From Symbiodinium natans (lineage: Eukaryota > Sar > Dinophyceae > Suessiales > Symbiodiniaceae): 30,000 nucleotides of DNA. Every line of letters begins with the position of its first letter. The stretch's first letter is position 1. The notes below the pieces were generated by a model that worked only from the letters and a program-made list of their open reading frames with translations, was not told where the DNA came from and did not search any database. This document shows positions 18,732-26,043 of the stretch, piece after piece. The position numbers and the translations under genes were made by a program. The DNA lies in contig CAJNDS010000580.1 in assembly GCA_905221605.1 (NCBI GenBank), positions 47,501 through 77,500 on the forward strand, read 5' to 3'.

Positions 18732-19498
18732 CGCCACAAGCTCGCGCCGAGCCACGGCGTCGCAGGCCTTTCAGGGCTTTGGACTGTCGATGGAGCAACT
18801 TCTACAGCGTCAGGGCTTAAAGGGCAGGGAGGGGGGGGGGGGGGCTTTTGGGGTTTAGGGGGCGGCTGTTGCATACCAATCGGGCGCTTGTCCTAAAAAC
18901 TTTAACTTAATCAGTTCCGGCCAGTTCCGGCTCTGCAATGGGGAAAGCTCTGACAAAGGGACATCGACTACCTGCACAAAGAGACCTTGGCAAACGCAGC
19001 CGACACAAATCGTCACCGCAGCCTCGCCAGCCCAGCCGGCGTCACACCGGCAGACTCCGCTAGCGCAGACGCCGTGCCCTGAGCTTGGGGACTTTTTTGT
19101 GTACAGAGCGCTGAAAAGCACCGCGGGTGCCTACATCATATAAGGGGCCTGAATAATTTAAAATAGGGTTTTGGGAGTTATTAAGAGTACACTCAGAAAG
19201 GGGCCATAAGCGAATACTACTAGTAATTCTCCGACCCCTATATGAATCGGGCTTTGGGGGATGCAGAGCCTACGTTGGCGCCGTGCTGAAGCTTCAACGT
19301 CTCGGAGAAGGTCAGGGCTTCTTGGCTTTAGATTCCCGGCTTCCCTTCGGGGTGTGTCCGCTGCCATTGCCATAGTTCGGGGCTTCTGGAAGGCTACGTG
19401 TGGCTCTTACACTCTCAGTGGGTTTCGGCACTAAAAAAATCGAGGACATCGCACTCTCTTGCCGACAAGCCACCGTTGCAGTTGCCAGGGCACGTCCC
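18732..19498 (-). CDS. EGF-like module 2: exons 19474-19498, 19023-19078, 18732-18767
   Basis: Codes GTCPGNCN, GHGVCASGVCRCDAGWAGE and ACDAVARRELVA. The Ala-Ser in exon B and Leu in exon C are shared with module 1, grouping the two. The A-B intron (395 nt) includes a repeat element at 19140-19245 related to one at 21142-21270. A 13-15 nt poly-G tract lies at about 18828-18843 in the B-C intron. Confidence 0.72.
19140..19245. mobile_element. Repeat element E, copy 1
   Basis: Shares GAATAATT, AGGGTTTTGGG, a GGG(C/A)C(A/G)ATAAG phrase, AATA(C/T)TA.(C/T)AGTA, then CGACCCCTA with 21142-21270 in the same order. Partly complementary ends (ATAAGGGGCCTGAATAATT against the reverse complement of AATTCTCCGACCCCTATAT) suggest a small inverted-repeat element. 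No reading frame. Confidence 0.45.
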
Positions 19499-19697
19499 CT
19501 TGGGCAGACTTGCAGCCATTAAGAGGGTTTACCGGGGTTCGGGCTGCAGCTATGCTTGTGAAGTCTTCACGAGTAATTAGGGTACAGTAGAGGTTCCAGG
19601 GCTTCAGGGCCGTTCAGGGTGCCGATCAACGTGCAAGTAGAAGTTTAGGGCTTGCCAGGGCTGTTGTTGAGTTCAGTGCTTCGGGTGGTGGGCACAC

Positions 19698-21019
19698 CGC
19701 CACAAGCTCGCGCCGAGCCACGGCGTCGCAGGCCTTTCAAGGGCTTTGGACATTCGAGGGCATAAAGGGAAGGGCTTGTAGGGTTTTAAGGGGAAGCCGT
19801 TGCCTGCTAAACCCTAAACCCTAAAACCTAAACCCTAAACCCTAAACCCTAAACCCTAAACCCTAAAAACCTTAAACCCTAAACCCTAAACCGGGCGCCT
19901 GAAAGATGTTAAGGAAGCCGGCTCCGGCTCTGCAATGGGGACAGCTCTGGGAAAGGCACGTGCACTATCTGCACAAAGAGACCCTGACTGAAAAGCCTCA
20001 AGATTCTAGACTCTAGACGGCGTATATACAAACCCTAAACACTAAACCCCCCTAAACCCTAAACCCTAAACCCTAAACCCTAAACCCTAAACCCTAAACC
20101 CTAAACCCTAAACCCTAAACCCTAAACCCTAAAGAGGCCCTGGTGAACGCAGCCACAAAGGACCGAGCCTCGCCAGCCCAGCCAGCGTCACATTGGCAGA
20201 CTCCGCTAGCGCAGACGCCGTGCCCTGAGCTTCGGGCTTTGTGTACAGGGCTTTGAAGGGGTTTAGGGTTTAGGGTTTAGGGTTTAGGGTTTAGGGTTTA
20301 GGGTTTAGGGTTTAGGGTTTAGGGTTTAGGGTTTAGGGTTTAGGGTTTAGGGTTTGGGATTTAGGGTTGCTACTTAAAAAACTGAAAGTTCACGCCTTGA
20401 GCACGGAAAGGGACAGCTACGGGACATAGAGCCCTGCAAGTCTATCAAGTCCCAGACCCCTGGGAGGATCCAAAAAATAGAGCCCCCAAATGGTACCCTA
20501 TACTACTAGTGGCTCATTCTTAGGAGCCCTTGAGGGATCCATTTTTTGGAGATCCTCCCAGGGGACTGGGGGAACCCTTCTTGGCCAGACTTCAGGAGGG
20601 TCCCCGGATGCATTGCAGCTTGCGAAATGGCCTTTTGGTTCTGGCTTCCCCTCAATTCACCACCGATTCCAGCACCACCAGCAGCAACACCACCTTGTTT
20701 AGGGTTTAGGGTTTAGGGTTTAGGGTTTAGGGTTTAGGGTTTAGGGTTTAGGGTTTAGGGTTTAGGGTTTAGGGTTTAGCAACAGCTAACAGCAGCAACA
20801 AAAGCAGCGACAGCAACGACAGCCACAACAGCGAAACAGAAACAACGGCAGCAACGCCAGAATCAACAACAGAAACCCTGAACGCTAAACCCTAAACCCT
20901 ATAGACCCCCAACACACCAACAGCTCTCTTGCCGACAGGCCACCGTTGCAGTTGTCCGGGCACTCAACTTTCAAACCGGCACTCCGGGTGGAAGAAAACT
21001 TCGTGGAGGAACCGCATGC
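19698..21019 (-). CDS. EGF-like module 1: exons 20944-21019, 20169-20224, 19698-19733
   Basis: The first exon (76 nt, acceptor ctttgag|GCATGC) is a fusion of a C-type and an A-type exon without an intron. ACGSSTKFSS provides cysteine 6 of a preceding EGF domain, then a linker TRSAGLKVE, then CPDNCN with cysteines 1-2 of this one. Exon B codes GHGVCASGVCQCDAGWAGE, exon C ACDAVARRELVA. The fused exon independently confirms that C-type and A-type exons are neighbours in the mRNA. Exon B ends GAG|GCTCGG. Both introns are enlarged by telomeric arrays and a foldback element. Exons of the preceding EGF domain were not found above 21019. Confidence 0.7.
19808..19890. repeat. CCCTAAA array inserted in EGF intron (site 1)
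   Basis: Flanks GTTGCCTGC and CGGGCGCCTGAAA are adjacent (joined by AAAT) in module 3 at about 18134-18160. Here about 83 bp of CCCTAAA units separate them. Confidence 0.88.
20031..20133. repeat. CCCTAAA array inserted in EGF intron (site 2)
   Basis: Module 3 reads GTATATACAGAAGAGACCCTGG near 18277. Here GTATATACA is followed by about 103 bp of CCCTAAA-type units and then GAGGCCCTGG, so the array took the place of about three bases. Confidence 0.88.
20258..20368. repeat. TTTAGGG array inserted in EGF intron (site 3)
   Basis: In module 4 and module 7 GGGCTTT.(A/G)AA is followed by an AGCAGCTCG stretch and then GAAAG(C/T)TCA.GCCTTGAGC. Here the AGCAGCTCG part is replaced by about 110 bp of TTTAGGG. 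The orientation is opposite to sites 1 and 2. Confidence 0.82.
20452..20570. mobile_element. MITE-like element, family C, copy 1
   Basis: Inverted termini: left CCAGACCCCTGGGAGGATCC then AAAAAAT; right end in reverse complement CCAGTCCCCTGGGAGGATCT then CCAAAAAAT. About 120 bp, no frame of its own. A relative is at 21667-21820. It sits in the A-B intron of EGF module 1. Confidence 0.72.
20698..20880. repeat. TTTAGGG array followed by CAGCAA/ACAACAG microsatellite
   Basis: A pure TTTAGGG array (20698-20779) interrupts a stretch of CAGCAACA/ACAGCGA-type triplet-like repeats that continues on both sides (CACCAGCAGCAACACCACC before, AGCAACAGCTAACAGCAGCAAC after). The array therefore appears to have been inserted inside a microsatellite. 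Confidence 0.8.
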
Positions 21020-21141
21020 CTCAAAGAGAATCGCGCGGGTGCGCGGATGTGGGCTGTGGAAACAAGCGTGAAACCGGAAAACCCTCAAACTGAAGCTGAA
21101 ACCCAAGCCCCTAAACCCTAGTAAACCCATCTACTGTAGGA

Positions 21142-21270
21142 GGCTGAATAATTAGAACAGGGTTTTGGGGGCCATTATAGTACCTATATGTATATATATA
21201 TATATATAATTAATGTGCAACTACAAAAGGGACGATAAGGGAATATTAGCAGTAGTTATTGCGACCCCTA
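21142..21270. mobile_element. Repeat element E, copy 2, with (TA)n
   Basis: Same ordered blocks as 19140-19245 plus a (TA)n tract at about 21188-21210 in the middle, just upstream of EGF module 1 on the minus strand. Confidence 0.45.
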
Positions 21271-21277
21271 CTTTAAG

Positions 21278-21367
21278 CCCTAGATGCCCTAGATGCCCTA
21301 GATGCCCTAGATGCCCTAGATGCCCTAGATGCCCTAGATGCCCTAGATGCCCTAGATGCCCTAGATG
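21278..21367. repeat. (CCCTAGATG)10 tandem repeat
   Basis: Ten perfect copies of the 9-mer CCCTAGATG run without a break into a CCCTAAA array (21368-21432). The unit shares its first five bases with the telomeric heptamer, so it looks derived from a mutated telomeric unit. Confidence 0.95.
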
Positions 21368-21666
21368 CCCTAAACCCTAAACCCTAAACCCTAAACCCTA
21401 AACCCTAAACCCTAAACCCTAAACCCTAAACTGGAAGCCTAGGCTTCAACTGTTTGGGCTTCGAAGTGAGAATCCGGGATGTCGGCGCTTGGTGTGTACC
21501 CGATCTTTTTTGACCCTAAACCCGAGGCTCCTTGGGGGATTAGGGTTTAGGGCTAGGGTTTAGGGTTCAGGGTTCAGGGTTTAGGGTTTAGGGTTTAGGG
21601 TTAGGGTTTGGGGTTTCGGGGTTCGGGTTTCGGGTTTGGCTCTGAAGGCCCAGATGCTACAATGTT

Positions 21667-21820
21667 CCCAGACCCCTGGGAGGACCCCAAAACTTGATCC
21701 CCTTGAAGGGTTTTAGGGTTTAGGGTTTAGGGTTTAGGGTTTAGGGTTTAGGGTTTAGGAATGACCCCATAGCAGTATAGGGGACTATTTGGGGGTTCTA
21801 CTTTTATTTCCTCCCAGTGG
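21667..21820. mobile_element. MITE-like element, family C, copy 2, with embedded telomeric array
   Basis: Left end CCCAGACCCCTGGGAGGA is identical to copy 1; the right end CCTCCCAGTGG is its complement. Position 21711-21758 is a TTTAGGG array absent from copy 1. Confidence 0.55.
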
Positions 21821-22036
21821 CTTGCAGTTGCAATTGAGAATGTGTTGAAATCGCAGTGGCTTAAAAAGGAGGAGACCCCGTAAGCCCACAAGCCGTCTAG
21901 CGGAGGGGGGGGGGGGGGGGGGGGGTTTGAAAAGTAGGGGTACCCCCTTGCGGGGGAGGTGTTCCTGTAATAAGGGCTTGCTACTGGAACCCCCTAACCA
22001 CATAAGGATAACCCGTTTTTTGTGTTTTTTGTTTGG

Positions 22037-22037
<1 letters not shown>

Positions 22038-22080
<43 letters not shown>
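22038..22080. repeat. Poly-G tract, 43 nt
   Basis: Uninterrupted run of 43 G. Other long runs are 27 G at 24153-24179 and 21 G at 21905-21925. Exact lengths may be affected by sequencing. Confidence 0.9.
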
Positions 22081-22081
<1 letters not shown>

Positions 22082-22180
22082 GTGGTTACTTTATAGGGGA
22101 ACCTTGAACCAAACAAAAAGGTTTAGGGTTTGGGGTTTAGGGTTTAGGGCTTAGGGCTTAGGGTTTAGGGTTTTGGGTTA

Positions 22181-22980
22181 GGTCTACCAAAAACAGTTCG
22201 GGGTAGATGAGGCTCCTCTGAAAAGCCCACCCTAACCCTGAACCCTAACCCTAAACCCTAAACCCTAAACCCTAAACCCCCCTAAGCCCCAAAGAAGCGA
22301 CGGCTCTCCGAACGCAAGAATCTTCTGCAAAGCAGCTCAGGGTTCCCAAGGGGGTTTACTCGGGTTCAGGGTTTAGGGTTTAGGGTTTAGGGTTTAGGGT
22401 TTAGGGTTTAGGGTTTAGATACTTGCCTGTGAAAATCTACAAGGTCTAAACCCTGCAAGCTTAGACATCTTGAGTTCCCCGCAAGCAAGCCCTAAACACA
22501 AAATAGCTAACAGCGCTGAATAGGGATTATGGTACCCTCTATGATAACCCCTATTAAGGACTGTTAGTATAAGGTGGAACATCCCAACCTACAACCCTAA
22601 ACCCTAGACCCTAAACCCTCTACCCAACAAGCCCTAAACTTTGCAGCATCTTACGAGACATCACAGTTCTGGCGAAAGTGGCTGCAAGGGTGGCCAGATA
22701 CCTCTGCGGTTTAGGGTTTAGGGTTTAGGGTTTAGGGTTTAGGGTTTAGGGTTTAGGGCTTAGGGCTTAGGGCTTAGGTTTTCCAGGGTTTAGGGTTTAG
22801 GGATTAGGGTTGAGGGTTTAGGGTTTAGGGCTTGGGGTGCCAGGATGTGCCAGGGGGGTCATGCACTTGCGTCAGGGCTTAGATGGGTTTAGGGTTTAGG
22901 GTTTAGGGTTTAGGGTTTAGGGTTTAGGGTTTATGGGTTTATGGGTTTATGGGTTTGTGGGTTTGTGGGTTTATGGGATG
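22181..22980. other. Spacer with arrays, partial family D element
   Basis: Arrays lie at 22232-22280, 22366-22418, 22707-22830 and 22888-22929, then six copies of an 8-mer TTT(A/G)TGGG at 22930-22977. A truncated family D element is at about 22515-22587 (ends TTAGTATAAGGTGGAACATCCCA). No exon recognised. Confidence 0.55.
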
Positions 22981-23093
22981 ACTGGCTGGTTCTTGGGGAA
23001 TGAGGGAATAAGGTACCCACTGTCCGCCTATATATACCCTTTAGCGGTTCTACAGGGTACCTCATTCCCCCATTCCCTTCTAAGAACCAGTGG
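22981..23093. mobile_element. MITE-like element, family B, copy 1
   Basis: Inverted ends: CTGGTTCTTGGGGAATGAGG then GAATAAGGTACCC on the left, and CTGGTTCTTAGAAGGGAATG then GGGGAATGAGGTACCC read from the right. Same interior GGTACCC/GGGTACC core as 28695-28788. Confidence 0.75.
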
Positions 23094-23651
23094 GTTTATG
23101 GGGTTTGGGGTCGAATGCGGGCCTTCGAATCGGGGCTACGAAAATTCGAGGCTTGAAGGGTTCGATTTTGGTTGGGCAGGTGAGTGTTCTATATGGAACT
23201 TAGTTGCTGGGTTCATCAGCCCCCAAAAAGTGCACGCTTTCAGTTCTATAGGGGATTCTAGTATCCCAAAAAATTTATAAATGTAGTCACAAGGCCCGTG
23301 GTAGAGGGTGGGCGGGCAGATTCATCCGGTGCCCTAAAGCCTAGACCCCAAAACTTTGAACCCTCAAGCCTTCGTAACTTGAAATGATTACTGAAAAGGT
23401 ACAACAAGAAACTTTCCTGGCAACTCCCCGAAACTCTTCGGAACTTTCCCCGGACCGGAACCCTTAATGATTTCAATAACCCCTGAGGGGTTTAGGGTTT
23501 AGGGTTTCTAGGGTCTAGGGTCTAGGGTTTAGGGTTTAGGGTTTAGGGTTTAGGGTTTAGGGTTTGGGGTTTGGGGTTTGGGGTTGGGGTTTAGGGTTCC
23601 TTGTTCCTTCCGCCGAGGCACACCCAGAACAAGGAACCTGGCGGCCGGCCA
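23094..23651. other. Spacer, no gene recognised
   Basis: Unique sequence 23100-23480 with open frames on both strands (plus through 23280, minus 23258-23476) but no recognisable domain or conserved duplicate; then a TTTAGGG/TTTGGGG array to about 23600. Confidence 0.45.
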
Positions 23652-23800
23652 CACTGGGAGGCGCATGGTACTTCTCAACCAATTATGAGTGTACTTGTAA
23701 CCCACTCCAAAGACCCTTAACGGCCCTAATAAGGTTATAAGTACAGTTATATTCTAAGTACAGTTATAATTGGTTAATAAGTACCATGAACCTCCAAGTA
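23652..23800. mobile_element. MITE-like element, family A, copy 3
   Basis: Ends CTGGGAGGCGCATGGTACTT and, reverse complement, TACTTGGAGGTTCATGGTAC; uninterrupted centre GTAACCCACTCC. The right flank repeats ACTGGGAGGTGCAT, resembling the left end, which hints at nesting or a second partial copy. Confidence 0.78.
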
Positions 23801-23880
23801 CTGGGAGGTGCATCGGCAGTCTCATGAGAATGGGGCAGCAGGGCAGCTCTAGCTGTAACCCTACTTGAGGTTCTTCTGGC

Positions 23881-24380
23881 CCTAAACCCTAAACCCTAAA
23901 CCCTAAACCCTAAACCCTAAACCCGAAACCCTAAACCCTGAACCCTGAACCCTGAACTCCTAAACCCTGAACGCCGAAAACCCAAACCCTAAACCCTAAA
24001 CCCTGAACCCTACAAACTTGAAACCCTAAACCCTAACCCATAACTCAAGGCAGCAAATTCTGGTAAGACTGTGAAGACCCAAACCCAGCACCCTGAGCTG
24101 CGAAACAAAGCCTTTCAACTCCAAACCCCCAGCCTCCCCTGTCAAACCCCCTGGGGGGGGGGGGGGGGGGGGGGGGGGGAAACCCCTTGAACAACTTACC
24201 CCCCCCCCCCCTAAAGGCTTAAGCTAAACCCTAAACCCCTAAACCCCTAAACCCCTAAACCCCTAAACCCCCTCAATCCCTGAACCCCTAAACCCCTAAA
24301 CCCCTAAACCCCTAAACCCCTAAACCCCTAAACCCCTAAACCCCTAAACCCCTAAACCCCTAAACCCCTAAACCCTAAAC
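23881..24380. repeat. CCCTAAA and CCCCTAAA (octamer) arrays with poly-G
   Basis: CCCTAAA and degenerate CCCTGAA units at 23881-24035, a 27-G run at 24153-24179, poly-C at about 24200-24211, then about sixteen units of the 8-mer CCCCTAAA from 24226 to 24372. Confidence 0.92.
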
Positions 24381-24789
24381 CCCGAACCCCAAGCCCCCAT
24401 CCTCAGCAACACCCAGAGGAGGCTTCAAAGACTTCCCCATCTGTCAATGACATCCTCAATTAAATTATCTAAGGGTTTAGGGTTTAGGGCTATAGGGCTG
24501 GGGGTTAAGTTACATGCTCCCTTAGTATGGGCCCTGAAAAGGCGTACCCCTTGTATACCCCTTATAGACCCTTTACAAATTCAGGGCCGTACATCAGAAC
24601 CCTTTAAAGACTCTTAGGGACCATATTAAGGGGCCGTGAAAATACCCCCCAAATAAGGGCCCCTAGCCGGGGTCCTGGATAAACACCTCCACTCTGAACT
24701 CTCACTACCTACCCTCACTACCTACATCCTGCCGGGAGCTAGCTAAATACCCAGCAACCCAAGAAAACGCAACTTACCTGTTCGGTCTG

Positions 24790-24863
<74 letters not shown>

Positions 24864-25125
24864 ACTCTCTCTCTCTCTCTCTCTCGCTTTACATATGTAC
24901 ATGCAGTGACCCCCTCAACCCTGAACCCTCTAAACTTTCAACCCTTAACCCTGAACAACCCTAAACCCCCAAGCCTAAACCAAGTTCGCGCACGCCTCCT
25001 GGCTTCATTTCGGCTTGTGAGGCCTCCCCCCCTACCACGCCGGGGGCGGGCGTCTGAGGCGGCGCGAGCGGTGGAACGTGGACTGACGGCTTCTGTGTCC
25101 GAAGAAGGGTTGGTTCGTTAGGATT
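24381..25125. other. Spacer with CT microsatellite; one unassigned GC-rich frame
   Basis: Unique sequence 24500-24760 lacks coding signal. (CT)n occupies 24790-24885. A GC-rich segment 24980-25121 on the plus strand is open (NQVRARLLASFRLVRPPPL and on, ending in a stop). I cannot match it to a family, and its 5' part is telomere-like, so it is not called as a gene. Confidence 0.5.
24790..24885. repeat. (CT)n dinucleotide microsatellite
   Basis: About 96 bp of CT with three interruptions (TCTATCT, CTAACT). Confidence 0.95.
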
Positions 25126-25379
25126 TAGGGTCTAGGGTCTAGGGTCTAGGGTTTAGGGTTTAGGGTTTAGGGTTTAGGGTTTAGGGTTTAGGGTTTAGGG
25201 TTAGGGTTTAGGGTTTAGGGTTTAGGGTTTAGGGTTTAGGGTTTAGGGTTTAGGGTTTAGGGTTTAGGGTCTTTCATGAGGGTCTAGGGTTCAAGACTCT
25301 CCAGATTATGTATAAACCCACAACCCTTGGAGGCCTCCTGGGTTGCCTAGGTAGAAAATGGGAGCCCTTTTGGGGGAGA

Positions 25380-25505
25380 AAGGGTTTAGGGTTTAGGGTT
25401 TGGGGTTTAGGGTTTAGGGTTTAGGGTTTAGGGTTTAGGGTTTGGGGTTTGGGGTTTGGGGTTTGGGGTTTGGGGTTTGGGGTTTAGGGTTTAGGGTTTA
25501 GGGTA
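25380..25505. repeat. TTTAGGG array with homogenised (TTTGGGG)7 block
   Basis: Seven consecutive TTTGGGG units (25441-25489) are embedded between ordinary TTTAGGG units: a clustered A-to-G variant. Confidence 0.92.
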
Positions 25506-25600
25506 GAGATCCTAAGAAGGACTCAGAGACAGCAAAAGGGCCCATTCCGGGTCCTGGCCACACACATTCTCAACATCCCACACGCCTTGAACCCCCAAGA

Positions 25601-25700
25601 GGTTCCCCCTTATACTAGCAGTCCTTAATGATCAATAGGGAGTATAGTACCCCGCAGTAGAATCCCTACTATGGACTCTTAGTATAAGGGGGAGCATCCC
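25601..25700. mobile_element. MITE-like element, family D
   Basis: Inverted ends: TTCCCCCTTATACTAGCAGT then CCTTAATGATCAATAGGGA, against the reverse complement of the right end CTCCCCCTTATACTAAGAGT then CCATAGTAGGGA. About 100 bp. A truncated relative is at about 22515-22587. Confidence 0.75.
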
Positions 25701-25734
25701 AAGGCTTCGGATTCAGTGCAGGGCTTAGGGTTTG

Positions 25735-26043
25735 TGGGTTTAGGGTTTAGGGTTTAGGGTGTAGGGTTTAGGGTTTAGGGTTTAGGGTTTAGGGTTTAGG
25801 GTTTAGGGTTTAGGGTTTAGGGTTTAGGGTTTAGGGTTTAGGGTTTAGGGTTTAGGGTTTAGGGTTTAGGGTTTTAGGGTTGGGTTAGGGTTTAGGGTTT
25901 AGGGTTAGGGTTTAGGGTTTTAGGGTTTGGGTTTAGGGGGTTAGGGTTAGGGTTTAGGGTTTAGGGTTTGGGGTTTAGGGTTTAGGGTTTAGGGTTTAGG
26001 GTTTAGGGTTTAGGGTTTAGGGTTTAGGGTTTAGGGTTTAGGG
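25735..26043. repeat. Longest TTTAGGG array (about 300 bp)
   Basis: Mostly pure units with scattered single-base losses or gains (GGGTTAGGG, GGGTTTTAGGG) at 25870-25960. It directly abuts the tandem duplication that starts at 26044. Confidence 0.95.

Larger units (their letters stand above)
12184..21019 (-). other. Multi-EGF gene segment: eight tandem EGF-encoding modules
   Basis: Eight homologous modules lie head to tail on the minus strand. Each has exon A (25 nt, AG|GGGACG...AACG|GT), exon B (56 nt, CTCAG|GGCAC...GAG|GC) and exon C (36 nt, AG|GCCTGCGA...GCA|GT). Spliced, each reads GTCPGNCN + GHGVCSSGVCQCDAGWAGE + ACDAVARRESVA, an EGF-like domain with all six cysteines. The C.C..GW.GEAC end fits both classic EGF sequence patterns and the GHG.C part is tenascin-like. 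Module exons total 117 nt and introns are symmetric, so modules can duplicate without frame damage. Exon A low edges are 20944, 19474, 18496, 17458, 15916, 14923, 13829 and 12910. Such proteins are usually extracellular or cell-surface. No signal peptide, membrane segment, start or stop could be located. Confidence 0.72.
21433..22180. other. Repeat-dense spacer, no gene recognised
   Basis: Contains TTTAGGG arrays (21540-21630, 21711-21758, 22120-22180), a split family C element, and G-homopolymers at 21905-21925 (21 G) and 22038-22080 (43 G). The open frames here translate the homopolymers (Gly or Pro runs). Confidence 0.6.

Noticed and set aside
12184-21019. EGF modules as a dispersed transposon family or satellite
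   Set aside because: Spacing is satellite-like, but eight copies keep six cysteines, in-phase splice sites and no stops in exons. A non-coding satellite would not be expected to do this.
21278-21367. CRISPR-like regular repeat
   Set aside because: The 9-mers are contiguous without spacers, and the genome is eukaryotic.
21785-22003. Minus-strand frame with NCNCKPLGG, a possible upstream EGF exon
   Set aside because: Two Cys near GG are suggestive, but the GW.G core, exon boundaries and phase are missing. The frame also includes the poly-G tract.
24906-25121. Plus-strand Arg/Ala-rich 71-codon frame
   Set aside because: The N-terminal half is telomere-derived (LNPLNFQPLTLNNPKP). The rest is GC-rich with no family resemblance or duplicate to test it.
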